Assembly: GCA_026874595.1 (NCBI GenBank) | Contig: CM049316.1 | Span: forward strand, 68,534,676 to 68,598,675 | Source: Sipunculus nudus | Lineage: Eukaryota > Annelida > Sipuncula > Golfingiida > Sipunculidae | Reading direction: 5' to 3' | Length of the DNA: 64,000 nucleotides | Part shown: positions 37,937 to 48,129 of the stretch, one piece after another | Numbering within the stretch: position 1 is the stretch's first letter | Layout of the letters: each line of letters starts with the position of its first letter | Position numbers and translations under genes: made by a program | The notes under the pieces: generated by a model | What the model was told of the DNA's origin: nothing | The model's database searches: none | Seen by the model: the letters and a program-made list of their open reading frames with translations, nothing else

Positions 37937-38008
37937 TTTGGCTGTGTGTAAATGACACATATAAACTAATTTATTTTACATGGATTGTACAAATAGTTAT
38001 TATAACTA

Positions 38009-38200
38009 ATCGAGCCACTCTCCATGGCTCCGGTGATGGCGTTCGGTAGTCTGCAGTGGTGGAGGAAACCGGAGTACCCGGAGGAAACCACCGGCCTTGG
38101 ACGTGCAACTACAACCCACTCGCATAGCTACGCCGGGGATGGAACCCGGGTCGCCAGCGAAGAGTGCCAAGCGTTTTACCACTCAACTGTCCAGCTGAGT
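38009..38200 (-). repeat. tRNA-derived SINE fragment
   Basis: On the minus strand the head (from about 38197 down) reads like a tRNA. An A-box-like TTGAGTGGTAAAACGC is followed about 35 bases later by a B box GGGTTCCATCCCC. The body contains CCGGTGGTTTCCTCC and CTCCGGTTTCCTCC, resembling the conserved core of widespread animal/mollusc SINEs. It replaces the 5' part of the neighbouring A'' copy. Family name not assigned. Confidence 0.6.
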
Positions 38201-40369
38201 TTTCATCACAAACCTTCCATCTTTCACATACAGCTCACCTACCAACAGGGGAAGAACCATAATTATTTTGAGGTCACAAGATCAAAGGTCAAGGTCACAG
38301 AACCAACTTCTTTGAAAAGCCTCAGGATGCATTTTAAGCCAAACATTACATCCCAATTCTTTGATCTTTCACATATAGCTCGCCTAATAAGTGGGAGAAG
38401 AATCCTATAGATGTTGAGGTCACAAGGTCAAAGGTCAGGGTCACAGGATCCACTTCTTTGAAAATGTTGTGGACACATCCAGCTAGACCTTTCATTCCAA
38501 ACCTTTCAGCACTGATATCGCTTCTCTGCCAACAAGGGAAAAGACCTGTTGATTTTGAGGTCAAAGGTCAAGTTCACAGCACCCTCTTCTTGCGTGGAGT
38601 CATTTTCAGCAAACTTTTCAATCTATACTTTCCATCTGTCATATATGGCTTACCTACCAATAGGAGAAGAAGCCTATTGATGTTGAGTTCAAAAGGTCGA
38701 AGGTCAAGGTCACAATATTGTTCTAAATGCTTGTGAACATATTTCAAGTGAAACTGTTCAACCCAAACCTTCAGTCTTTCACATATGTCACATCTATGCA
38801 TCACTGAATTTGATTCAAACTTCATATTTATGGGTCTTTTTGCATGAAGAAATAACTAATTGATTTTGAGGTCAGCTGGTCAGGAGGTTAAAGGTTGCAG
38901 GTCTAAGTTATTCACTCATTGGTTGCCAAGTAATTACACCCGGCCAGATGTAAGTGGTTAGTAGTTGCCCATCGTTTAGAAAGAATCCAGTTGATATGTG
39001 GGCAAAAGGCCAAGGTCATAGGTCAGGGATGTTCACAATAACTTATTTTGTAGACCATCTGTATTTTTCTTGTTTTCTTGTATATATAACCATATGGCAC
39101 TCACAACTGGTACATCTCACTATGTACCCATAATTGTCAGTGACACTTGTGATATATGACTCCCTTTTGTATCAGCTCATGGAGTGATAAGGATATATCA
39201 TTAGTGCATAACAAAAACACTGGTTCCGAAATGCTTTGGCCAGGCATTAAGACTATGAGAGTTAAGTGTTAAGTTTAGCTACTGATTTATAAAATGATGG
39301 GAACATTTTGCAGTTTATATCATGGAATCATAGCAATAAACTTAGTTTTCTAGATATCTGAATATTATTAGACAAATTATCAGATATACCAGCAAGTATT
39401 TGTTCTGATAATATGTGGGTCTGTACCTGGATTTAGGATGGCTTTATTTGATAACAAGACTCTTAGTGATGCTTTCTGCATTTCTTTTCTTTTAGGTTTT
39501 GCAGTTTACCTACCCTGCTGACCCCGTTGAATAGCAAGCTGATAATTAAAACAAATTGGACTTGCACTTTTTACATTTGCATGTTCATAAATCTGATATG
39601 AGAGCTCTCCAACCTGATCATGCCTTTTGAATTGTTTTGGACATTCATAACTGTTACATTCTTTGAAGCAATTGCTACAAGTTTAGTGTCTTATTGGTGG
39701 ATGTGTGACTTGTCAGAAAACCATTATGTCTGCCAGGTAGCCATTTTAGAAATCCTTTTGCCAGGACAGTTTCTGTGATTTTTTTATGATGTTTGGTCCC
39801 TTTAAGAGGATGTTTGTTGTTCAATTTCCGACCTGTCAGAAATCCAATATGGCCACCAGAACGCCATCTTTAAATTCCTTTAGAACATATTAACTCAAGA
39901 ACTATTAAAGTGAATGCAGTAGGATGTATATTAATGTAATCTTGCATTGGGTCAAAGATTTCTTAATAAATATGACCATCATTTATGAAAGCTCAGTACA
40001 GTTGGCTTGTATTGAATAAAAATTAATATGGAAGCACCCGTTTCACAATAATTCTTGCATGGATTTCCTTGATCTTTTGCTATATTTTGATCTTATATGT
40101 GGCCTGTGTGGTATTCCTTTTGAGACTGACAGGTATCGAGCAAGCTGTGGGATTAGTTCCTGATAGCTCAACAACCATACATTTTGCCTCAGACCATCAT
40201 TCATTATGTTTTAACCAGACATATATGATAAGAATTTATGGCAATGTAGAAAGTTTAAACAAAATTGGCATTTAGGTTCTGCAACAATTTTACTAGAAGT
40301 TGTGAATTGCAGCCCATGATGTCGCAGGTCATGCTTGGCAGCTGAGTGTCATGACCCATGGGTCACTTG
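38201..40369 (+). mobile_element. Helentron-like sub-type A'' (5' truncated)
   Basis: It aligns throughout with the complete A'' copy at 61321-63494. The first part is tandem units of about 130-140 bases with TTTCACATACAGCTCACC, CAACAGGGGAAG and AGGTCAAAGGTCAAGGTCAC. The second part (about 39180-40345) is unique to A'' and includes a TTCTTTTAG|GTTTTGCAG segment. It ends with CAGCTGAG, hairpin GACCCATGGGTC (40353-40364) and ACTTG. Confidence 0.78.
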
Positions 40370-40940
40370 TTTTCTAAATATTCCCACATCAGGCAGAGAT
40401 GAACTAGATCTGTTCCACGGATCAACTTTGCCCTTGTTCATTTCACACAAAAATTGATTGTAGGTTCCCTGGATGAAAGCATGGCCAGCGGAACAAGATC
40501 CTCTGGCAATAAACAAGTCCCAAGTGGTGCACCAGGTGAGACATCTTTTGCTTTTTTCAAGAGAATGCGAATAAGCTTAGTTTATTTTTGATTTCACCTG
40601 AGTTTGATCATGCTGAGTTTGCATGATCCCTCTTGATCCCTCATCTGTTAAGCAATCTGAATGCCTGTCCGACTATTTTTTCAGTTCTATGATGGGTAAT
40701 TTATTGGAATCTGATTGATAATTTATCTTTTATATCAAGTTCATTAAAAACAGTTACTACAATTCAGTTATAATTTTGAATAAATTTTGACATATTTTGA
40801 TCTTTTTGTGCATGAAATTAGATTTAAATATAGAAGATTATAAACTTGAAAACAAATAAATGTACAAACTCAAAGTTTAAATGGTTGCTTAAGAAAAAGA
40901 AAAAAAGTAATGATAATGTGGAGTAATGGATGCTTTTGTT
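40370..40940 (+). other. Unique island around the linker exon
   Basis: About 570 non-repetitive bases between the A'' right end and the next B left end. The A'' end is 95 bases upstream of the linker-exon acceptor. Confidence 0.5.
40464..40535 (+). CDS. Candidate linker exon between CARD 1 and CARD 2
   Basis: Seventy-two bases between GATTGTAG|GTTCCC and CACCAG|GTGAGA, in phase 1 at both ends. It fits the exons on either side and keeps the frame. It encodes 24 residues rich in Ser, Gly and small residues (GSLDESMASGTRSSGNKQ), as expected for a flexible linker. The donor is strong and the acceptor's pyrimidine tract is weak. Position in a unique island and phase agreement are the main support. 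It could be skipped. Confidence 0.5.
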
Positions 40941-42328
40941 AGCGAACCTGTGAGCTTATGCGATGGTGCGGCTTCATTTGTTGTGGGTCTTGAGTCATCT
41001 GTACGTTAACCATAGCTATCTCAAAAATGGCAGGAGCTTCCATCAAAGATTTTTTTGGAAATAATCAGTCATCTGAAAAACCCTATCTGATTCTGTTTAC
41101 TTTTTTCTAACTGCATTTTCTTAGATTTTATAGGGAAAAAGCTTAAAAAAGCTTTAAAAAACTTCTTCTCTGAAACTGTAAAGCCAAATTGTCCAATATT
41201 TGACAGAAATGATCCTTGGAACAATGTCTCTCAAGTTTGTTTGAATGGTTCCAGTTCGGAGAATTTTGGCCAAGTTACATGAAGTTGAACTTTGTCATCT
41301 GTCAGAAAAAGCATACTAAAATTAGAATCTCAGAAATGGCTGTAGCTATCATCACCAAATTTTATGCCAATGTTTTTCACATATGTCATATCTGAAATAG
41401 AGGTATTGGTGGCGCCACCTACATTGATCTGTTTTTTACAAGCAATAATGTAATTTTAGACTCTTCTAGCTGTTACACTGTTTTATGATGAAACTGTTAA
41501 GCTGATTGGTTTAAACTTTACAAGAATTATTCTGTGGTAGGGTTCTGCCAATTTATAAGAATAGATTGGGTAAATGCAGCTTTAAAAAATCAGTGTAGCC
41601 AATTGAAAAAAGGCTTTCAGAGTTTCAGATTTAACAAAATGCCAAGTTTCAACATGCAGAGTCAAGAGGTCACTAAGTTCAACCAGGTGAGGTCCAGACA
41701 TCACCATGGCAACTGACCTTGCTCTGTCTGGTGTCTAGACAATGTGTCTAGATGTCTAGACACATCGCCTAGACATCTAGACACATCATTTAGATCTAGA
41801 ATGCCCAGATTAGAACTAGTCGAACTATATCCTTCAACTGTTTGAAAAAACTTTGTTTGCATTTTTAGCGAATCTGTGAGCTTATTCGATGGAGTAGCAT
41901 CTTCCGCCATGTGTCATAGCTATCTCAAAAAGGGCAGGAGCTAGCATCACCAAATATTTTGCAAAAAATCATCTAAAAAATTCTATCAGATTTTGCTTAT
42001 TTCTTGGCTAACTGCAGATTTTATAGGGAAAAAGCTGAAAAACATTTTAAAATGTTCTTCTTCGAAACCATGCTGCCAAATTGTCCGTTCAACTGTCCCA
42101 ATAATCCTCCCTGGCAAAAAGAACATAACTGAAATATCCTGACTGATACATCCTAGTTTTAAAATGTCCTAGTCCAAAATGTGCAGGTCCAAAATGTCCA
42201 TTTTGCTGAAATCATAATGACGAAGGTTGATATGCAGGACATGAGAGGATCAATATTAAATTTTAAAAATAAACCTCGATTCATACTCCCAAACTTTATA
42301 CAGGTTCGCATTAGGCCTATAGGCCTTG
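40941..42328 (+). mobile_element. Family B elements (nested pair)
   Basis: Left ends AGCGAACCTGTGAGC at 40941 and AGCGAATCTGTGAGC at 41868 both follow T-runs. GGTGGCGCCACC lies near 41408. One right end is kept: CAGGTTCGC, then hairpin AGGCC-TATA-GGCCT (42313-42326) and TTG. The loop differs by one base from the usual TGTA while the stem is intact. Confidence 0.72.
41731..41800. repeat. GTCTAGAC palindromic minisatellite
   Basis: Dense TCTAGAC/GTCTAGA repeats form overlapping inverted repeats able to fold. The same cluster occurs in another B copy at 47998-48060. Confidence 0.75.
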
Positions 42329-42407
42329 TTCTTAGTTCATGAAAGGTCACATTATCTAAGGTTTCAGTGACAGTCAGCTGATCATCATGTAACCCATGGG
42401 TCACTTG
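42329..42407 (+). mobile_element. Decayed family A right end
   Basis: GTCAGCTGA, the weakened hairpin AACCCATGGGTC (about 42391-42402) and ACTTG. It directly follows the B end. Confidence 0.6.
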
Positions 42408-42532
42408 TTTATTTGTATTAAGTTCCCTGAGAAATCAGAATGAGCCATGTCAGTATGTTCTCTGATGGAGTGTAAGAACCTATACACAAACTGCATTGTG
42501 ATACATGTACTTGTACTCTATAAATAATTGCT

Positions 42533-43662
42533 GGGTAACCTGTGGACTTGTGCGATGGTGTGGCGCCATCCGTTGGCCGTAGTACGTCATCTATATGTTA
42601 ACCCATACTATCTTGAAAACAGCAGGAGTTAGCAGAAATGATCCTAGGGTAGTGCTTTCTGAATTTTGTTCAAATGGTCTCAGTTCAGTGACATTTGGCC
42701 AGGTGGTGAAAAGCTGAATTTAGTCATATGGCATAACAGCTCATTTAAGCTCAGTGGCTACAGAGATCTTCTTCTCAAAAACCACTGGGCCAAATTCTTA
42801 AATCTCACACATTTATTATTCTCAGATGTTGATAATTCAAGTTTGTTCAAATGGCTTTGGTTCAGAGCTTTTTGGCTGAGTTACAGGAAGCTGAACTTAG
42901 CCAGTTTGCTGTATCTTCCTTTATGAGTTATAAACCTGCAAAATGTTTTTCGACTGATGCCACCTAAGCCAGTTTAGATGTTTCTTGCGAATAAATTAGC
43001 CAGTTAGGATTTTTTTCACCAGATCTCCCCATTGCTAGCCATTGGTGAACTGGCGAATAGGCAGGGCCAGCACTGCAGCTGTGCCAGATTATGCAACAGG
43101 TTAAGAGCTCACTCAATGCAGCCAGGTACAGGTCAAAATTTCACTAAGTCTAGTGAGGTGCAGGACAAGAGTTCACTCAGTGCAGTAGCTTGAGCCAGCA
43201 TTTGTAACAGTTCACTTGGGGCAACTGCCTTTCTCACCTAAGCCTGGTCAGCCCAGTGCATCAAACTCAAGAGAATTTTGATGTATTGGCCTGATATTTT
43301 GACCTGTCTATGCATAGTCGCCACCTACAGTGACCTTGCACAGTGTATGTGTCTGCTTATTTCTTCAGAGGAATTTGATATATCAGCCTGAAATAGGGCA
43401 AATTTATACATTTTGATAAGGTCGTCATAAACAAGACCTGTGGCACCACCTGCAATAATTTTGCACAGTGTATGACCCTGCTTATTTCTCAGGAGGGGAT
43501 ATCACTTTTATCAGCCTGAAATTTGGCATATGTATACATCTCTGATACCTTTCGTCATATACAAGACATGTTGGCCTACTTGAAAAGTAATGGCATAGCA
43601 CTGAAGCATTATAACTGGTGTATAAACCATTGCACAGGTCTGCATTATTCCTGTAGGCCTTG
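42533..43662 (+). mobile_element. Family B element (B6), diverged ends
   Basis: A left-end remnant GGTAACCTGTGGACTTGTGCG is followed by a B body (TTCTCAAAAACCACTGGGCC, GCAGCCAGGTACAGGTC). The right end is CACAGGTCTGC with the decayed hairpin ATTCCTGTAGGCCT and TTG. It lies 54 bases upstream of CARD exon 2's start. Confidence 0.65.
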
Positions 43663-43716
43663 TTTTTAGGTTTCACAGAATAAGCAAATTAAACTTTTTA
43701 TCCCTTTATTTGCCAG

Positions 43717-43989
43717 GTTTTGATGACAAAGGATACAGGGGCCGTTTTGTGAAACATATGGACACTTTAATAGCCACTATAGATTTCAACAAATTGTTAG
43801 AGAGGGTGACTTTCCATGGACTTTTGGAAGAGGAGACTGTGGACATTTTTTATCAGATGTCTAATAGCCGTGATCGAATATCATTCCTGTTTGGCAAAAG
43901 TTTAGCTCTTGATATACACAAATATGAGCAGTTGCTGGATATTTTGGGCCAAACTGATATGTACCCAGAACTTCAAGAATTGCTTGAAG
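43717..43989 (+). CDS. CARD domain exon 2 (phase 1-1)
   Basis: Ninety-one codons between CTTTATTTGCCAG|GTTTTG and TTGAAG|GTATGA. The acceptor has a good pyrimidine tract (TTTTTATCCCTTTATTTGCCAG). The peptide is a second CARD, with helices near FVKHMDTLIATI, FNKLLERVTFHGLL, EETVDIFYQM, RISFLFGKSLAL, IHKYEQLLDIL and YPELQELLEG. One domain is carried by one symmetric exon, the arrangement that permits domain duplication without frame change. It differs clearly from CARD 1 in sequence, so the duplication is old or the domains have separate origins. Cytoplasmic adaptor or sensor function is inferred from the family. Confidence 0.8.
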
Positions 43990-45028
43990 GTATGAGTTTT
44001 TATAGACTTTAATTGCCAAGCTTTTTGTAGCACATTTGAGCTATATTTATAATCCATTGTCCATCATCCTTCAATCTGTCTGTCCTTTAAAGTACCACAT
44101 TTTGAAACTGTTAAACTTACGGATCCAAAATTTGACATATATTTTGTCCATTATGGTTAAAGCCAATCACCGATCCTAAGAACACTACACAAACACATCA
44201 GCAGTGAGAAAGCTAACATTATCACTGCTGTCAAGCTTGGTAAAAATAGTCCCGCTTGACACAGCGGTATAACTTTTATAATGAGAGTCTACCTCATGGA
44301 TGGTTGAACAGAACTGTTTAAATACATTTGGGCACATATTTCTTGTGTAGTATGAAGACAGCAAATGACTGTGTCAAGTGGTACAATTTGTAGCTAATGT
44401 CAAGCCAAATATCGCTCCTTGCTTTCATTTTTTAAGCTCTTTTTAGTGCGTCCCCAATGTATTCAAAACCACACTTCTGGGATAATCGTAAAAGTTAAAA
44501 ATAGTGTTTACTCTTGTCGACAACTGTACATTCAGTGGGATATTCCTGGCAGCAAATGTCACATACCGATATATACCAGGTCAAAAACGCCTGAATATGC
44601 TATGTCAAGCTGAATCAGTTGAAAGTCAAAAGGAAAGTGTTATGAAAGCAAATTACGCAGTGCTGTTAAAGGTGCCAACCCCCTGTATTTCGATGGAACC
44701 AATATTACCAGTTGCATGCGGTACACAGTTAATGAAAGAGCAATGCCGTGTTCAGTATATACCAGGTTGGAAACACTTGAATATGCTGTGTCAAGCTGAA
44801 TCAGTTAAAAGATGGGAGGAAGGTGTCATGAAATGAATTACGCTGTGCCGTTGTAAAAAATTACCAACCCCCCACATTAAGATGGAACCAATGTAACCAG
44901 TTATATGTGATGCACAGTTAATGGAAGAGGCACTTCGTGTTAAGACCATGTAAACAATGTTACCAACTGCACACAGTGTAAAATAAATGATACAGCAACA
45001 GGAAACATGTTTCAACGTGTTCTTTTTT
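43990..45028. repeat. Intron island with about 230-base tandem duplication
   Basis: No gene is seen. From about 44570 to 44990 two to three diverged copies share ATATACCAGGT, AATATGCT(A/G)TGTCAAGCTGA, GATGGAACCAAT and CACAGTTAATG(A/G)AAGAG. It does not match families A-E. Confidence 0.6.
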
Positions 45029-45719
45029 AGCTCAGCTGTCTTTAAGTCATCTGAGCTGTAGTCGTGGTCCTTTGTCCATATGTTCGTCCATTAAACTGGC
45101 ATGTTTTAAAACCGTTGGACCTACGAATCTGAAATTCAGCATACCATTAGGTATCCCCAAAATCTCCTACCATACCGAAAATTGGGTCAATCAGACTTTG
45201 TTCCTTCAAGATTATTAAGGAAAAAAATCCATTTTCCATTAAAAACCTATTGTTACACTTCAAGACTGCCTAATATCAAAACCACTGATCTGATATTGAT
45301 CATTTTTATTATATTAATTTCTCCATATATTTTCTATGTACATACTGGAAATTATATCAATATCTTTTAAATTCTTGAAGTTATAGGCTCGAACATAATG
45401 CACTTTGTAAACATTCAGGAAATATATTAACCCCTTAACTTGAAAATTGCTGAAGCAAGAGACTTTTTTTTCAGGTATGTGATTATATTTAATCAAGATT
45501 CAATTGTATACCCAAAATTAAATCTTAATTGTTAAAATTTTATTGGTTATTAGCATAAATATCAAATCAGTACCTTAAATTTTGCTCAGATTTGACCATG
45601 GCACATTTTTTCCCTGTAACTGCTGTGGATTTAATTTTCACAGCATATGTTTTCATAAGCGTTTCATCAGTTATCATCTGAAATTTGAAACCAATTGATC
45701 AAAAACTGTAGATTTTATT
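45029..45719 (+). mobile_element. Family A left part (A5)
   Basis: The left end AGCTCAGCTGTCTTTAAGTC follows a T-run. The body is A-type down to TAGATTTTATT, where element A4 is inserted. The right part is not present on the other side. Confidence 0.7.
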
Positions 45720-46626
45720 AGCTCAGCTGACTATAAGTCATCTGAGCTATAGTCGTGGTCCATTGTCCGTCGTCCGTCCGTCTGTTCGTCCGTCCGTCCG
45801 TAGATGTGGCACGTTTTGAAACCGTAAGACCTAGGAATCCAAAATTCAGCATAATGTTGGATGTCCCCAAGATCTCCTACCAAGCCGAAAACTGGGTCTT
45901 TGCGACTTTGTTCCTTTGAGAAATTAAGGAAAAACCTCAATTTTTTATTAAAATCCTATTTTCACACTTCAGGACTGCCTAATATCAAAACCACTCATCT
46001 GTTTTTCTTTGCATGCATCTTGATCTTGGAGTGTTTCATCAGTTCCTGCAGGCTGGTGGTGCTTCCTGAATTTTTTTTTCTAATTTTTATGCATTTTTTT
46101 TCTATTTTTTGAGACCTTCAAAGATGCAGTCGTCTGTTAACAGGGTACAAATTGTAACCATTCAACCTAGAATCTTCTTATTTAAAATGCAGAGATGAAA
46201 AATCCCCATGGAAACCTGAAATTAGGTCTCTGTTACCCATGTTCTCTGAGCTATTGGGCTAATAAGCACCCCCAATCATAATTAAAAATTTGATACCAAA
46301 GCAGGGCACAAATCATAAACATTGGACCTGGAATCTTCTAACCTAAAATCCAGGGAGGTCTATGAAAATCTCCTTGGAAACCTGAAATTGGGTCACAGTG
46401 AACTATATTCTCAGAGTTTTGGGGTATGTTTGAGCACCCTAGAAAATACACACAAATTGCCAGATTCCTCATGAAGGGCAGGTTGGTTTGTCATCAGATT
46501 TGTTGTGCTTGTGGGTCTTGATAAACTTAAGCTATTATGCATGAACAATGATGCCTCCTACATTATCTTAATTAGTTGTCTGTGCAAGGACAAATTGTCA
46601 ACATATCATGACCCAGGGGTCACTTT
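45720..46626 (+). mobile_element. Chimeric A/A' Helentron-like element ending next to CARD exon 3
   Basis: The left end is typical of A (AGCTCAGCTGACTATAAGTC, then CGTCCGTC repeats). At about 46010 the body switches to A' (GAGTGTTTCATCAGTTCCTGCAG). The right end is a decayed hairpin GACCCAGGGGTC (46610-46621) and ACTTTTTT. The end lies 13-18 bases from the splice acceptor at 46639/46640, so the T-run target belongs to that acceptor's pyrimidine tract. Confidence 0.7.
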
Positions 46627-46639
46627 TTTATCTTTTAAG

Positions 46640-47002
46640 GTAATCACCAGGGGAAAGATGCTTCCGAGGACGAATACCACACAGTTGAACAGATGAAATG
46701 TCTCTTGAAAAAAAACAGAAATTTCTATGTGAGGAAACTTCAGGTTAACCAAGATATGTTAACTGCTCTACACAGAAGTGGAGTCATTTCTTTCCAAGAC
46801 TTTTCATTCCTTCCAACCTTACCAGATAATAAGAAAAATGGAAAAATTATAGATGTGGTGTTAAAATTAAGTGACCAAATGTTCAGTATTTTCCTTGAAG
46901 TCCTGGAGACATATCAGCCTGACCTTTACAGACAGCTGAGGAAGCCACAGAAGCCACAGAAGCAATCACAAACACAGAAGCAATTGCTTACACAGCAGAC
47001 AG
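46640..47002 (+). CDS. CARD domain exon 3 with Gln/Lys-rich tail (phase 1-1)
   Basis: One hundred twenty-one codons between ATCTTTTAAG|GTAATC and GCAGACAG|GTATTA. The AG at CACCAG|GGG just downstream would break the frame with a phase-1 partner, so the first AG is chosen. After an acidic lead (GKDASEDEYHTVEQ) residues about 20-100 form a third CARD: MKCLLKKNRNFYVRKL, DMLTALHRSGVISFQDFSFL, NGKIIDVVLKLSDQMFSIFL, YQPDLYRQLR. A low-complexity tail of repeated KPQ/KQ/TQ follows, probably disordered. The donor is again phase 1, so at least one more exon follows, which I could not find. It forms a three-CARD protein with the exons upstream. Confidence 0.76.
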
Positions 47003-47462
47003 GTATTAATTTTAAAGTTTCTTACGATATATACTTGAGAGAAATAAGTATATGATTATATAAATGTAAATAAATATGTACCGTAGACCCCTTTTTTTAT
47101 GGTTGCAAGCCCCCTGAGTTTGCAAGGTCCCTTTAAGGAGTTCCCACTAAGGTCCAAATACTAAAAAACTCCCTTAAATCTACACCCAGACTCTGTCCCA
47201 GGCCCAAGTGTAGTGATAGTCAGCTGCACTGAGCAAGTAAATCAAGACATAGCTACTTCAATGTATAATAAAATAAAAAGTTATGATCATCAAGGTTAAA
47301 TATGTGGCCTCATTCCATTATATACCTCAGTTTTCCCAAAAATTTCTTAAGCTCAATCCCCTTATAGGAGGATAATTATTAAGAAAAATAAAGCATTTTC
47401 CATACTTAAAATCAGTCTTGACAAGGTTTAATTTAAACTCGAAATATTTCCTTACATCTTTA
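47003..47462. other. Unique intron sequence downstream of CARD exon 3
   Basis: No gene, repeat family or further exon recognised. Confidence 0.45.
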
Positions 47463-47997
47463 ACAAAGGTGTGAGCTGTCCCGGCGTTGTCCGTCTTGCG
47501 TCGTGTGTCGTGCGTCGTACGTCGTCTGTACGTTAACCATAGCTATCTCAAAAAAGGCAGAAGCTAGCATCACCAAATTTTTTTCAAATGATCATTCATC
47601 TGAAAAACTCTATTGGATTTTGTTTATTTTTTTCTTACTGCATTTTCTTAGATTTTATAAGGAAAAGCTGAAAAAGCTTTAAAAATCTTTTTCTCCAAAA
47701 CTGTCCAGCCAAATTGTCCAATATTTCACAGAAATGATCCCTGAAAGTATCTTTCTCAAGTTTGTTCGAATGGTTTAAGTTCGGAGATTTTTGGCCGAGT
47801 TACAGGGGGTTGAACTTAGTCAATAGATTGGGTAAATACAGCTTTAAAAAAGCATTGTAGCCAATTCAGAAAAGGCTTTCTGTGTTTGAAAACAGATATG
47901 ACAACATGCTGAGTTTCAACAGCCAAGTCAAGAGGTCACTCAGTACAAACAGGTGGGTTCCAGACATCACCATGGCAACTGACCTGGCTCTGAAGGG

Positions 47998-48060
47998 TGT
48001 CTAGACAATGTGTCTAGACGTCTAGACACAGCGTCTAGAAGTCTAGACAATGTCTAGATG
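47998..48060. repeat. GTCTAGAC palindromic minisatellite (second copy)
   Basis: Same cluster as at 41731-41800 but with a different number and order of units, so the array has changed since the two B copies separated. Confidence 0.7.
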
Positions 48061-48129
48061 CAGAATTCCCAGATAATTGGAACTATATCTTTCAACTGTT
48101 TGAAAAAACTTGGTTTGCATTTTAAGTGA

